A DNA stretch of 64,000 nt, taken from positions 186,001-250,000 of the forward strand of contig NZ_CP155828.1 in assembly GCF_040126175.1 (NCBI RefSeq), in the 5' to 3' direction. Under the pieces are notes generated by a model. That model saw only the letters and a list, made by a program, of their open reading frames with translations, ran no database searches and was not told the origin of the DNA. Shown here piece after piece: positions 35,878 to 45,290 of this stretch. The translations under genes were made by a program, and so were the position numbers. The number at the start of each line of letters is the position of its first letter. Positions within the stretch are counted from its first letter, which is position 1. The DNA is from Candidatus Phytoplasma solani. GTDB taxonomy: Bacteria > Bacillota_I > Bacilli_A > Acholeplasmatales > Acholeplasmataceae.

Positions 35878-36885
35878 ATGAAAGTTAGAGTAGCAATTAA
35901 TGGTTTTGGTCGTATCGGCAAATTAGCTTTTCGTCTTATTTTTGGAGATCCTAAATTTCAAGTAGTAGCAATTAATGATTTATCATCTTTAGAAACTGTT
36001 TCTTATTTACTCAAATATGATAGCATGCAAAAACCTTATAAAGTTGATGCTGTGCGTTTTGAAGGCAAACATTTAATAGTTGAAGGAGAAAAAATTCCTG
36101 TTTTTCAAGAAAGAAATCCACAAGATTTACCTTGGAAAGAATTAAAAGTTGACATTGTTTTAGAATGTACAGGTTTTTTTACTGATAAAGAAAAAGCTTC
36201 CTTACATTTAGCGGCTGGCGCTCTCAAAGTTTTAATTAGTGCCCCCGCAACCGGAGATGTTAAAACAGTTGTTTATAATGTTAATGATCACATTTTAAAC
36301 AAGGATGATGTTATTGTAAGTGGCGCATCATGCACTACTAATTGTTTGGCGCCAATCGCTAAGGTGTTAAATGATCATTTTGGCATTAAACAAGCTTTTA
36401 TGACTACTGTTCACAGTTATACAAGTGATCAAAGTTTAATAGATCAAAACCATCCTAAAGGTATTTGGACTCGACGTGGTAGAGCAGCAGCTTTTAATAT
36501 GGTTCCAAGTTCTACTGGTGCTGCTAAAGCTATTGGCTTAGTTATTCCTGAATTAAAAGGTAAGTTAGATGGAACAGCCATTAGAGTCCCTACTATTACT
36601 GGTTCTTTGGTGGATTTAACAGTAGAATTAAAACAAGAAGCAACAGCACAAACTATTAATGAAACCTTTAAAAAAAGCGCAAATGAAACATTAGCTTACA
36701 TTACAGATCCGATTGTATCATCAGATATTGTAGGTACTACTTATGGCTCTTTGTATGATGCAAATACTTTACAAATATTAAAAGAAAGTCCAAGATTTAT
36801 TAAATTAATGTCTTGGTATGACAACGAAATGAGTTATGTTAATCAGTTAGTAAGATTACTATATAAAATATCAAGTTTAAGTTGA
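35878..36885 (+). CDS. gap: glyceraldehyde-3-phosphate dehydrogenase, type I
   Basis: 335 residues. NAD-binding VAINGFGRIGKLAFR, catalytic SGASCTTNCLAP (Cys about 152), the TVHSYTSDQSL region and RRGRAAAFNMVPSSTGAAKA, and C-terminal WYDNEMSYVNQLVR are all intact. GAGG lies about 12 nt upstream. Last gene of the cluster, followed at once by a strong terminator. Confidence 0.97.
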   Translation: MKVRVAINGFGRIGKLAFRLIFGDPKFQVVAINDLSSLETVSYLLKYDSMQKPYKVDAVRFEGKHLIVEGEKIPVFQERNPQDLPWKELKVDIVLECTGFFTDKEKASLHLAAGALKVLISAPATGDVKTVVYNVNDHILNKDDVIVSGASCTTNCLAPIAKVLNDHFGIKQAFMTTVHSYTSDQSLIDQNHPKGIWTRRGRAAAFNMVPSSTGAAKAIGLVIPELKGKLDGTAIRVPTITGSLVDLTVELKQEATAQTINETFKKSANETLAYITDPIVSSDIVGTTYGSLYDANTLQILKESPRFIKLMSWYDNEMSYVNQLVRLLYKISSLS

Positions 36886-36895
36886 ACCCTTTTTA

Positions 36896-36927
36896 AAAGA
36901 CCATTTATCAAAATGGTCTATTTTTTT
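36896..36927 (+). terminator. rho-independent terminator of the glycolysis cluster
   Basis: GACCATTT-ATCA-AAATGGTC stem followed by TATTTTTTT, 13 nt after gap. Confidence 0.9.
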
Positions 36928-37199
36928 ATTTTAAAATTATGATGATTAACCTAAAATTTATAAAAATTAAAAAAATTATTTGTAGTAGTTATATTTTTTA
37001 AAACTTTTTAAATTCATTTTTTTTAAATTTAAAACATTAAAAAAATTAATAAAAGTTAAAAAAATATCTTATAATTAATATTGGTGTTTATTCTTAAAAT
37101 AAACACATTAATAAAATAGCTAAGGGTTTAAAAAAAATTATTAAAAAAACATTTGACTTGTTCTTTTCTTTTTGGAACAATATAAATTATAATTATCAA

Positions 37200-37334
37200 A
37201 TGATTATCATAGCTTCTACAATCAGTTTAATCTTTGTTTGCTTTCGTAGCATTTTTAAAATTATTATTGCTTTACTTTTGTTAGTTGTTATATTTAAATT
37301 TGGCTTTCGAATAAATTTATTAACCAAACATTAA
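37200..37334 (+). CDS. possible small membrane peptide (44 residues)
   Basis: ATG to TAA, 44 residues with one long hydrophobic stretch (about 19-34, FKIIIALLLLVVIFKF) and a basic C-terminus. No ribosome-binding site is visible, but a TATAAT (37188-37193) lies just before the ATG, so a leaderless message is conceivable. A strong terminator follows at 37414. It may equally be chance in AT-rich DNA. Confidence 0.3.
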   Translation: MIIIASTISLIFVCFRSIFKIIIALLLLVVIFKFGFRINLLTKH

Positions 37335-37413
37335 ATTAACACTAATTTTTTGTTAAAAAGCGAAAAGCAACAAAACAAAGGATCAGCATTTTTTCAAGAT
37401 AATTGTTAATTTG

Positions 37414-37454
37414 AAACAACTCTTTTTTTAATATCAAAGAAGAGTTGTTTTTTA
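37414..37454 (+). terminator. rho-independent terminator
   Basis: AAACAACTCTT / AAGAGTTGTTT stem followed by a TTT tail. It lies between gap and the 2HCT transporter with no confident gene directly before it, so something is transcribed in 36930-37410. Confidence 0.8.
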
Positions 37455-37665
37455 ATCACAAATATATATATATATTAATAAAATAATGATATATCAAATC
37501 ATTTGTCGTTTATGTTCCAATGAAGATATTTTAAAGGCACCCCAAACTCTGCACAAAATTAAGATAAAAAAACAATATTTAAGGTTAGTTTTTAAAAAAG
37601 TGTTTAGTTTTATTTAGTATTTTTAATTATATTACAAAAATTTTAATAAAGGATTTTGAATCAAC

Positions 37666-39132
37666 TTGAAAGTAAAAAATAATAATTTCAAAAACTTTAA
37701 TTATAAAATAAAAACAAAATTTAAAAGGTTTTTTAGTTTGCAACACTCTTTATTTGGTTTCTTTTTGCTAATTGCTATTTTACAAATATGGTATATTAAA
37801 AATCAAGGTAAAATCAATAATTTGTGGCATCCTTTAATAACTCCTTTGTTTTTAACTATGGTATTAGGTTTTTGGCTAAATTTTATTGGAAATAAAACTC
37901 TTTATTTGAATAAATTGGGAGGTGGATTTTTACTTTGTCTTATTATTCCTTCTTTTTTAGTCCATAAAGACATTATTCCTGAAATATTAGCTCAAAAAAT
38001 AGAGAAGGATTTTTTTAATAAACCTGATATTAAAGATTATTTGGGTATAAATTTTGCTCAATTTTTTGTTACTATAACTACTATTGGCAGCATTTTAAGT
38101 ATTGATAAAATTTTATTAAAAAAATCTTTTTGGAAATTTATTCCTTTAACTTTAATTGCTTTATTTTGTAATTTTTTATTAGTTGGAATTGCAGGTGTTT
38201 TATTAAGGTATCAAATACCTAAAGGATTTATTTCTCGCGGACGTTTTTTAGATACTATTTTTTACTTTTGTAACCCTTTAACAAGTGGTGGCACCAATCT
38301 TGGTGTTAATCGTTTTTCAGAAGAGATTTTTCCTAAATTCTTTGATAAAATAAAGATTACTAGTTCTCAAATAAGAAGTTTTTTGGTAGCTCCTTTGATT
38401 TTAACACGTATTTTAGCTATCCTTCTGGGAGGGATTCTTTATAGTTTGTTTGATAAAACAATTTATAGCGGTAACCAAAAATTAGAAATAACAACCAACA
38501 AATATATTCCAAAAGTTCCAAAAGAAGGCAATAACAAACAAAAATCATATTTTTGTCCATTAGACTCCAAACAACAATATCAAGACATTTGCAATGGTTT
38601 ATTAATCATGTTCGCTTTATACAATGGAGCTAGTATTATTAATAAAATTTTGATGATTTATAATTTTTCGACGGATTTAATGGTTTATTTAATTGTAATT
38701 TTAGTTATAATTAAGATTTTTGATTTTATTCCTTATCATTTAGAAAAAGCTATAATTCAATCATCCAAATTTATTATCATTAATTTTACTCCTGCAGCTT
38801 TAGTGTGTTTTGGTATTTCTATTAAATTTGAACAATTGCAAAGTTGTATCACAGATGTTACAATTCTAATTATGGTATTAATTTCTTTGTTAAGTGTTGT
38901 TTTTGTTGTTTTTCTATTAGCCAAAAGTTTTGGTTTTTATCCTTTGGAAGCATCGTTAACAGCGGGTCTTTGTTCTCATAGCGTTGGTAGCATGGGGAAT
39001 ATCGGTATTATGTCAATCAGTCATAGAATGAATTTACTTCCTTTAGCCAATATAGCAACTAGAATCGTAGGACCTATTGTATTTGTTATGATGAATATTT
39101 TTTTTAAATTTATTATATCACTTAACCCTTAA
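37666..39132 (+). CDS. citS: 2-hydroxycarboxylate (malate/citrate):cation symporter
   Basis: 488 residues, about 11-12 membrane segments, start TTG with AAAGGA about 12 nt upstream. The 2HCT family has two reentrant loops with Gly-rich motifs; here the first reads NPLTSGGTNLGVN and the second AGLCSHSVGSMGNIGIM (GG motif changed to GS), followed by the conserved SHRMNLLPLANIATRIVGP. Members import malate or citrate with Na+ or H+. In phytoplasmas malate is thought to be a main carbon source through malic enzyme, so malate is the likely substrate, though the sequence cannot decide. The gene symbol names the family only. A hydrophilic loop of about 40 residues lies at 275-315. Confidence 0.85.
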   Translation: MKVKNNNFKNFNYKIKTKFKRFFSLQHSLFGFFLLIAILQIWYIKNQGKINNLWHPLITPLFLTMVLGFWLNFIGNKTLYLNKLGGGFLLCLIIPSFLVHKDIIPEILAQKIEKDFFNKPDIKDYLGINFAQFFVTITTIGSILSIDKILLKKSFWKFIPLTLIALFCNFLLVGIAGVLLRYQIPKGFISRGRFLDTIFYFCNPLTSGGTNLGVNRFSEEIFPKFFDKIKITSSQIRSFLVAPLILTRILAILLGGILYSLFDKTIYSGNQKLEITTNKYIPKVPKEGNNKQKSYFCPLDSKQQYQDICNGLLIMFALYNGASIINKILMIYNFSTDLMVYLIVILVIIKIFDFIPYHLEKAIIQSSKFIIINFTPAALVCFGISIKFEQLQSCITDVTILIMVLISLLSVVFVVFLLAKSFGFYPLEASLTAGLCSHSVGSMGNIGIMSISHRMNLLPLANIATRIVGPIVFVMMNIFFKFIISLNP

Positions 39133-39396
39133 TCTTTTTTAATTTTTTATTATGATTTTTCTATCAAAAGTTTCTAATAAAAATCAACATCTTTTCTTTT
39201 TACAACAAATTAAAAGCAAAAAAAATGATAAAATAATGTTTGATGATTTATTTTAATTTTCACAAATAATACTTTTTTCTTATGATGGGAATATCAATTT
39301 TTTTACTGGTTGTTATCAAAAAAAAGAAATGAGATTACCCAAAAACAAAAAAATTAATAAAAAAACAATAAAAATAAAAAAGGAGCGAAAAAGTTC
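39133..39396. other. alaS upstream region with possible gene remnant
   Basis: A short frame from 39150 (MIFLSKVSNKNQHLFFLQQI) ends at a TAA after 34 codons, and further coding-like sequence follows (ILFSYDGNINFFTGCYQKK). It could be a decayed gene; family not recognised. AAAGGAG for alaS is at the end. Confidence 0.35.
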
Positions 39397-41985
39397 ATGA
39401 AATCTTTTGCAATTAGAAAAATGTGGCTTGATTTTTTTGCTGGCAAAGATCATCATATAGAGAAATCATTTTCTTTAATTCCCCATCAAGATCCTACTTT
39501 ATTATGGGTTAACGCTGGAATTACTCCTTTGAAAAAATATTTTGACGGAAGAGAAGTGCCACTTTGCAAAAGGATTGTGAATGTGCAAAAATGTATTCGT
39601 ACCAATGATATTAAAAATGTAGGGGAAACTTCACGTCATCATACATTTTTTGAAATGTTAGGAAATTTTTCAATTGGCGATTATTTTAAAAAAGAAGCCA
39701 TTAATTATGCTTATGAATTATTAATTTCCTCTAAATGGTTTTCCTTACCTTTAGACAAACTATACATCACTTATTATCCCAAAGATAAAGATACATATCA
39801 ATATTGGTTGGACTTAGGAATACCAAAAGATAGACTTATTCCTTTAAAAAGTAATTTTTGGCAAATTGGTCCTGGTCCTTCAGGTCCTTGTACGGAAATT
39901 TTTTTCGATAAAGGGGACAAATATGATACTCGTTACAAAGAATTAATTATTGAAGATTTAGAAAATAATCGTTTTATCGAAATTTGGAATATTGTTTTTT
40001 CTCAATATAATTGTGATCCCAAAATAACTGTTGAAAGATATCAAGAACTTCCAAGTAAAAATATTGATACAGGAGCAGGTTTAGAACGTTTAGCCGCTGT
40101 CATGCAAAAAACTAAAAATAATTTTGAAACTGATCTTTTTTTTCCTTTAATTAAAACAATAGGAAAACTATCTCGAATTTCTTATCAAGGTCAAAAAAGT
40201 TTTAAAATAATTGCAGATCATTTAAAAACGCTTGTTTTTGCTATTAATGACGGAGCCATTTTAACCAACGAAAAAAGAGGCTATGTTTTAAAAAAACTTT
40301 TAAGAAGATCAGTTAACCAGGGAAAAAAAATTAATTTAAATCAACCCTTTTTGTATCAATTAGTTCCTCAAACGGTTGATATGATGAAAGATTTTTATCC
40401 TGAATTAACTAAAAATCAAAATTATATCGCAGATGTTATATTAAAACAAGAGCATATTTTTTTAGAAACTTTAAAAACTGCAGAAGCTAAATTTTTTCAT
40501 TATGTCAACAAAAAAGCTTTGTCAGGTGCAAATTTTTTTAAATTATATGATACTTATGGCATTCCCGAAGATTTAATTCTAGATTATGCCAAAAATAATA
40601 ATATTGCAACTGATTATAACCAATTTAAAGTCTTACTTAAAGAACACCAAAATAAATCTAAACAAAAACAATTATTTGTAACAAAGATGAATCAACAAGA
40701 AGAAAAATTCTTAAATTTTCATGAAAAAAGCGAATTTGTAGGTTATAATAATTTTGCTATTCAAACCAAAGTCATTAAAGTTTTTGACAAAGGAATAGTT
40801 TTGTCAAAAACTCCCTTTTATGCGCCTATGGGAGGCCAAATAGCTGATGAAGGAACAATTGAAGAAAAAAAAGTAACAAATATTATTAAATTACCAAATG
40901 GACAACATTTGCATCAAGTTGCAGAATCTTTTTACGAAGGGCAAGAAGTTTTTGCTAAAATTAATCAAAAGAAAAGAGAGCAAATTTCTTACCACCACAC
41001 AGTAACGCATCTTTTGGAAAAAGTCTTACGTATCAAATTAGGTAATCACTTAGAACAACAAGGTTCATTAGTTGGTTTTAACTCTTTACGTTATGATTTT
41101 AATCATTTTGAAAAAATAACACCTGAAATATTAATTCAAATCGAAAAAGAAGTTAATTATTTAATTGAAAAAAATTTATCTGTTAAAATCAAAAATATCC
41201 CCATAGAAGAAGCAAAAATTAATTATAATGTTCTTTTGAAAAAAAATCCTAAAGCTAAATATAAAGAACAAGTAAGAGTGGTAAGCATAGGAAATGATTT
41301 TATAGTTAATTTATGTGGCGGAACTCACGCTTTACAAACTAAAAATTTAGAACGTTTTGCCATCTTATCTTGTGAAACTATCAGTTCGGGGATTTATCGC
41401 ATTGAAGCAGTTTGTGGTTCGAATTTAAAAAAAGTTTTAGCTAATAAATTAAAAACTTATCAGACAACAGAAAAACTTTTGATACAAAAAACACAAATAA
41501 AAAAACTTGTTTTTCAATTGCCTCCCACCCCTAAAATAAAACAAAGTTATCAAGATATTATCAATTATCAGAAATATCTTAAAGAGTTGCAAAAACAAAT
41601 AGTTCTTTGTGAAAAAAATTCCTTAAAATATCATCAAAAAGAAATGATCCAAGAAAAAAATAAATTTTTACCTAACACTATCACTAAAGAAATGTTAATC
41701 ATTGTTGAAGGAGATAAAAACGTTGAAGTTTTAAAGTATTTTATGAACAATATTTTTGATACTTTTAAACTAGAAGTTTTATTTATTTGTCAATTAAGTC
41801 TTCCGAAAGTTATTTTCTTGTGTAAAAGTAAAACTTGGCATGCAGGAAAATTAGTGAAAGAGATTTCTTTATTAGCTTTAGGGCAAGGTGGCGGAAATGC
41901 TTTTTTAGGACAAGGTGGCACCAAAACCACTCAAAACATGGATCAAACAATCAAAATCTTAAAAGAAAAATTTAAAATTACTTAA
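39397..41985 (+). CDS. alaS: alanyl-tRNA synthetase
   Basis: 862 residues. Aminoacylation core: MWLDFFAGKDHHIEKSFSLI, TLLWVNAGITPLKKYF, NVGETSRHHTFFEMLGNFS, GPGPSGPCTEIFFD, NIDTGAGLERLAAV. Editing domain with zinc site HHTVTHLLEKVLR and LCGGTHALQTKN. C-terminal DHHA1 part ends LALGQGGGNAFLGQGGTK. Starts the alaS-ruvX-methyltransferase-greA run whose order matches Bacillus (alaS-yrrK-yrrM-greA). Confidence 0.97.
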   Translation: MKSFAIRKMWLDFFAGKDHHIEKSFSLIPHQDPTLLWVNAGITPLKKYFDGREVPLCKRIVNVQKCIRTNDIKNVGETSRHHTFFEMLGNFSIGDYFKKEAINYAYELLISSKWFSLPLDKLYITYYPKDKDTYQYWLDLGIPKDRLIPLKSNFWQIGPGPSGPCTEIFFDKGDKYDTRYKELIIEDLENNRFIEIWNIVFSQYNCDPKITVERYQELPSKNIDTGAGLERLAAVMQKTKNNFETDLFFPLIKTIGKLSRISYQGQKSFKIIADHLKTLVFAINDGAILTNEKRGYVLKKLLRRSVNQGKKINLNQPFLYQLVPQTVDMMKDFYPELTKNQNYIADVILKQEHIFLETLKTAEAKFFHYVNKKALSGANFFKLYDTYGIPEDLILDYAKNNNIATDYNQFKVLLKEHQNKSKQKQLFVTKMNQQEEKFLNFHEKSEFVGYNNFAIQTKVIKVFDKGIVLSKTPFYAPMGGQIADEGTIEEKKVTNIIKLPNGQHLHQVAESFYEGQEVFAKINQKKREQISYHHTVTHLLEKVLRIKLGNHLEQQGSLVGFNSLRYDFNHFEKITPEILIQIEKEVNYLIEKNLSVKIKNIPIEEAKINYNVLLKKNPKAKYKEQVRVVSIGNDFIVNLCGGTHALQTKNLERFAILSCETISSGIYRIEAVCGSNLKKVLANKLKTYQTTEKLLIQKTQIKKLVFQLPPTPKIKQSYQDIINYQKYLKELQKQIVLCEKNSLKYHQKEMIQEKNKFLPNTITKEMLIIVEGDKNVEVLKYFMNNIFDTFKLEVLFICQLSLPKVIFLCKSKTWHAGKLVKEISLLALGQGGGNAFLGQGGTKTTQNMDQTIKILKEKFKIT

Positions 41986-42014
41986 AACAAGTAATTTGGA
42001 GGAAGGAGTTTTTT

Positions 42015-42467
42015 ATTGTTATTAATATAAATTATTGTAATTCTTACTTAGGATTTGATTTAGGTGAAAAAACTCTAGGAATTGCGTTATCTGAAACAGG
42101 AATTATTGCTCAAAAATTAAAAACCATTATTTTTCCTATTCACCAATATCAACAATTAATTAAACCTTTAAAAGAAATTATCGCTTGTTATGAAACTAAA
42201 ACAATTGTTTTGGGATATCCCAAACACATGAATAATGTTGTAGGAATTAAAGCTAAAATCAGTATTGAATTTAAAAAATTACTTGAAAACAAATTTCCTC
42301 AAATTGAAATTATTTTGTGGGATGAACGTTTAACCACTGTCCAATCACTCAAAATTTTAAGACAAAACAACAAAACAAAAGTTCAAATAAAAGAAATGAA
42401 AGATGCAATTGCGGCTACTATTATTTTACAAAATTATCTAGATTTTAAAGAGATTGGTAATGTTTAA
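42015..42467 (+). CDS. ruvX: RuvX/YqgF-type pre-16S rRNA nuclease with non-AUG start
   Basis: About 150 residues if read from ATT 42015. RNase H-like fold: YLGFDLGEKTLGIALSETG (catalytic Asp), IVLGYPKHMNN (usual GLP), ILWDERLTT (second acidic site) and KDAIAATIILQNYL at the end, where the usual third Asp is kept. GGAAGGAG (42001-42008) lies 6 nt before ATT; the next candidate codons are ATT 42021 and ATA 42027. No ATG, GTG or TTG is in frame between the ribosome-binding site and the first conserved residue. A rare start codon is thus likely, or the start was lost. Family role: maturation of 16S rRNA, formerly called Holliday junction resolvase. Confidence 0.8.
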   Translation: MVININYCNSYLGFDLGEKTLGIALSETGIIAQKLKTIIFPIHQYQQLIKPLKEIIACYETKTIVLGYPKHMNNVVGIKAKISIEFKKLLENKFPQIEIILWDERLTTVQSLKILRQNNKTKVQIKEMKDAIAATIILQNYLDFKEIGNV

Positions 42468-43056
42468 TAAAGAAAGATATTTAAACAAATTAAAGAAATA
42501 CGCTCAAGATAATCACATCCCCATAATTCAAAACAATAGTTTATCTTTTTTACTCCAAATTATTAATCAAAATAAAATACAAAAGATTTTAGAAATTGGA
42601 ACCGCCATTGGCTATAGTGCTTTAGCCATGAGTTTTACAGACACTCAAATAGATACTTTAGAAAGAGATTATCTCAATTATCATTTAGCTAAAAATTTTC
42701 TTAAATGTACACCTTTTAAAATCAATGTTATTTGGACAGAAGCTTTAATTTATCCAATGAATCACTTAAAAAAATACGATTTGATTTTAATTGATGCCGC
42801 TAAAGCCCAATATAAAAAAATATTTTTAAAATATTGCTCCTTACTTAGTCCTGAAGGGTTAATTATTTGTGATAATATACATTTAAATTGTTTTCAAAAT
42901 AAGCAAGAAGCCAGTAAGCCAAAAGGAATTTTCAAAAGAATGCACGATTTTATAATATTTTTGCAAAATAATCCAGATTTTAAAACTATTTTTAAGAATA
43001 TTGGCGATGGTTTGAGTATTTCTTATAAAATAACAGATAATACAAAGCAATCATGA
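42460..43056 (+). CDS. class I SAM-dependent O-methyltransferase, TrmR (YrrM) type
   Basis: 198 residues from ATG 42460, overlapping the end of ruvX by 8 nt, with AAAGAG upstream. SAM-binding motif ILEIGTAIGYSALAM, acidic turn DTLERD, metal-binding LILIDAAKAQY and ICDNIHLNC. Position after ruvX and before greA matches Bacillus yrrM, which encodes the tRNA 5-hydroxyuridine methyltransferase TrmR, so that role is the best guess. Confidence 0.85.
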   Translation: MFNKERYLNKLKKYAQDNHIPIIQNNSLSFLLQIINQNKIQKILEIGTAIGYSALAMSFTDTQIDTLERDYLNYHLAKNFLKCTPFKINVIWTEALIYPMNHLKKYDLILIDAAKAQYKKIFLKYCSLLSPEGLIICDNIHLNCFQNKQEASKPKGIFKRMHDFIIFLQNNPDFKTIFKNIGDGLSISYKITDNTKQS

Positions 43057-43092
43057 TTGCTTGTTTAAGATAAATTAAAAAGAAGGTTTTTT

Positions 43093-43563
43093 ATGAACAA
43101 CACAATTTATGAACTAACCCAATCAGGAATATCAAAATTAAAAAAAGAATTACTTTTTTTGAAAGAAGTTAAAAGAAAAGAAAACTTAGAAGCTTTAAAA
43201 GAAGCGCGTGAGCAAGGAGATTTATCAGAAAATGCTGATTATGATGCTGCACGTAATGAACAGGCTTTAATAGAATATCGTATTACAGAAATCCAAAATA
43301 TTTTAAAAAATGTTCGCGTTGTCAAAGTTTCTCAAGATAAAGAAATAAGCATTGGCAAAAAAGTATCTTTAGAAATGATCCATTTTGGGACAAAAGAAGA
43401 AATTGAATTGGTAAGTACCTTAGAATCAGATCCATTCAGTAATAAAATTTCGGTTGAATCTCCTTTAGGAAAAAAAATCAAAGGTCGTGAAATAGGAGAT
43501 GTTGTTTTTGTAACTAGTGAGACTGGAAAAACCTTCAAGGTTAAAATTTTAAATGTTGAATAA
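43093..43563 (+). CDS. greA: transcription elongation factor GreA
   Basis: 156 residues. N-terminal coiled-coil finger with the acidic tip REQGDLSENADYDAARNEQ that reaches into the RNA polymerase secondary channel; C-terminal FKBP-like domain with SPLGKKIKGREIGDVV. Rescues backtracked polymerase by stimulating RNA cleavage. AGAAGG precedes the ATG. Overlaps yqeG by 11 nt. Confidence 0.97.
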   Translation: MNNTIYELTQSGISKLKKELLFLKEVKRKENLEALKEAREQGDLSENADYDAARNEQALIEYRITEIQNILKNVRVVKVSQDKEISIGKKVSLEMIHFGTKEEIELVSTLESDPFSNKISVESPLGKKIKGREIGDVVFVTSETGKTFKVKILNVE

Positions 43564-44107
43564 AAAAAAATATATACCTCAATACTATTATCCTTCTGTT
43601 TACAAAATACCTTTTGATTTTTTTAAAAAAAAAGGTATTAAAGCTTTATTTTTTGATTTAGATAATACTTTAGTTGAATGTAAAAAAAATAAATTAGATG
43701 AAAATATTAAAAATCTTTTAACTCAAATATCACATTCTTTTAAAATAATTATCCTTTCAAATGCTTCTTACAAACGATTGCAAAAAGTTTTACAACAAGA
43801 TTTAAATTTTATTTACTTAAATTTATTCATTAAAAAACCTTCAATAATATCTTTTCAAAAAGCTTTAAAAGCAGTTAATTTGGAACCATCTAAAGTTTTG
43901 ATGATTGGAGATCAACTGCACACAGACGTTAACGGCGCTAATCAAATAGGAATTACTTCTTTATTGGTTAAACCATTAAATTATAAGCAAGAAAGTTTAT
44001 GGACTAAATTTAATCGTTTTTATAGAGAAAAAAAATTTTTAAAAAAATTAAAAAAAGAAGACTATCTATTATGGAAAAATAAATTTGAAGATTTTGAAAG
44101 AAATTAA
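43553..44107 (+). CDS. yqeG: HAD-IIIA family phosphatase, YqeG type
   Basis: 184 residues. Motif I ALFFDLDNTLVE (nucleophile Asp), motif II IILSNAS, Lys in FIKKPS, motif IV MIGDQLHTDVNGANQIGI. The mitochondrial homologue Gep4 is a phosphatidylglycerophosphate phosphatase, so lipid synthesis is possible; bacterial YqeG function is less certain. Starts inside the greA end. Confidence 0.88.
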   Translation: MLNKKKYIPQYYYPSVYKIPFDFFKKKGIKALFFDLDNTLVECKKNKLDENIKNLLTQISHSFKIIILSNASYKRLQKVLQQDLNFIYLNLFIKKPSIISFQKALKAVNLEPSKVLMIGDQLHTDVNGANQIGITSLLVKPLNYKQESLWTKFNRFYREKKFLKKLKKEDYLLWKNKFEDFERN

Positions 44108-44108
44108 G

Positions 44109-44687
44109 ATGTTATTAGCAAAAATTCGCCACATTGTGGAAAATAAATTAAAAAATGATCCATTGCGTTTAAATCACTCTTTAAGAGTTTACCGGACTGC
44201 CACCAAAATGGCAAGGCATTACCGTAAACCTTTATTACCCATTCAAATTGCTGCTTTGTTTCATGACTACACTAAAAACGATACTTTAGAACAACAAAAA
44301 CCTTATTTAACTACAATAAGTATCACCAAATATCAAAATACACCAGCTATTTTTCATGCTTTATCAGCAGCTAATTTTTTAAAAAAAGAATTAGACATCA
44401 ATAATAAAATTATTTTAAATGCTATTAAAAAACATGTTTGGGGTGATTTTAAAATGAATTATTGTGATAAAATTGTTTTTTTAAGTGATAAAATTGAACC
44501 TAAAAGAAATTATCCTCAAAGATCATATTTTGAAAAATTAGCTTATCTTAATATCCATCAAGCTGTATACGAAATTTTAAAAAATAATTTTGATTATTTC
44601 CAAAAAAAAAAGCATCCCCTTCCATATAATTATCAATTAATGCTTGCATTTTTAGAAAAAGACATCAAAAAAAGAAAGATATTATGA
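44109..44687 (+). CDS. yqeK: HD-domain hydrolase YqeK (symmetrical Ap4A hydrolase type)
   Basis: 192 residues from ATG 44109, just after the yqeG stop with GAAAG upstream; an in-frame TTG at 44085 is a weaker choice. HD motifs: LNHSLRVYRTATKMA, AALFHDYTKND (His-Asp metal site), AIKKHVWGD and DKIVFLSDKIEPKR. YqeK enzymes split diadenosine tetraphosphate into ADP. yqeG and yqeK are also near each other in Bacillus. Ends with a 4-nt overlap to the next gene. Confidence 0.88.
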   Translation: MLLAKIRHIVENKLKNDPLRLNHSLRVYRTATKMARHYRKPLLPIQIAALFHDYTKNDTLEQQKPYLTTISITKYQNTPAIFHALSAANFLKKELDINNKIILNAIKKHVWGDFKMNYCDKIVFLSDKIEPKRNYPQRSYFEKLAYLNIHQAVYEILKNNFDYFQKKKHPLPYNYQLMLAFLEKDIKKRKIL

Positions 44688-45247
44688 CAAAAACTACTAA
44701 CATCATTAGCGGAAAATATAAAGGTCATAAAATCAAATTAGTACCATCATTCAAAACTAAAGCCACTAGCAACTTAGTTAAAGAAGCTCTTTTTAATGTT
44801 TTAGGTAATTCAATAGAAAACACAAAAATTTTGGATTTATTCGCTGGCAATGGTTCTTATGGTTTTGAAGCTTTAAGCAGGAACGCTAAACAAGTTTTTT
44901 TCGTTGATTCCTCTTTCAGGGCTTTTCAAACATTAAAAGACAATCAACAAAAATTAAAACTTAATTTAGGTCAGAGTGTTATTTATTATTCTCATTATCT
45001 ATTTGCTTTAAAAAAATTTCAAAAACTTAATTTCATCTTTGATTTTGTTATTCTAGATCCTCCTTATTTTAAAAACTTATATTTACCCGTTTTGGAAAAC
45101 TTAGGGAAAGTAACCCATCAAAAAAGTGTAATTATTTGCGAATTACACCGCAAAACTTATTTACCTTATAAAATCAAAGAATTTGTTTTAACTAAAGAAA
45201 AAAATTATGGCAACAAGAAGCTACAATTTTATCAAAAAAATCTGTAA
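44684..45247 (+). CDS. rsmD: 16S rRNA (guanine-966-N2)-methyltransferase
   Basis: 187 residues. IISGKYKGHKIKL at the start, KEALFNVLG, SAM site LDLFAGNGSYGFEALSR, FVDSS and the catalytic VILDPPYF (DPPY of N2-guanine methylases). Acts on assembled 30S subunits. ATGA overlap with yqeK indicates coupling. Confidence 0.93.
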   Translation: MTKTTNIISGKYKGHKIKLVPSFKTKATSNLVKEALFNVLGNSIENTKILDLFAGNGSYGFEALSRNAKQVFFVDSSFRAFQTLKDNQQKLKLNLGQSVIYYSHYLFALKKFQKLNFIFDFVILDPPYFKNLYLPVLENLGKVTHQKSVIICELHRKTYLPYKIKEFVLTKEKNYGNKKLQFYQKNL

Positions 45248-45290
45248 TTTTAATGAAAAAAAATTAAAAATAAAAAAAGGAGTAAGAAAA

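Noticed and set aside
37153-37193. Sigma-70 promoter with TTGACT at 37153
   Set aside because: No -10 hexamer at 16-18 nt; the TATAAT at 37188 is 29 nt away, so the pair is not a normal promoter.
45207-45290. Upstream-extended start for the YneF-type gene
   Set aside because: The extension lies inside rsmD and has no ribosome-binding site, whereas ATG 45291 has AAAAGGAGT at proper spacing and family-like sequence.
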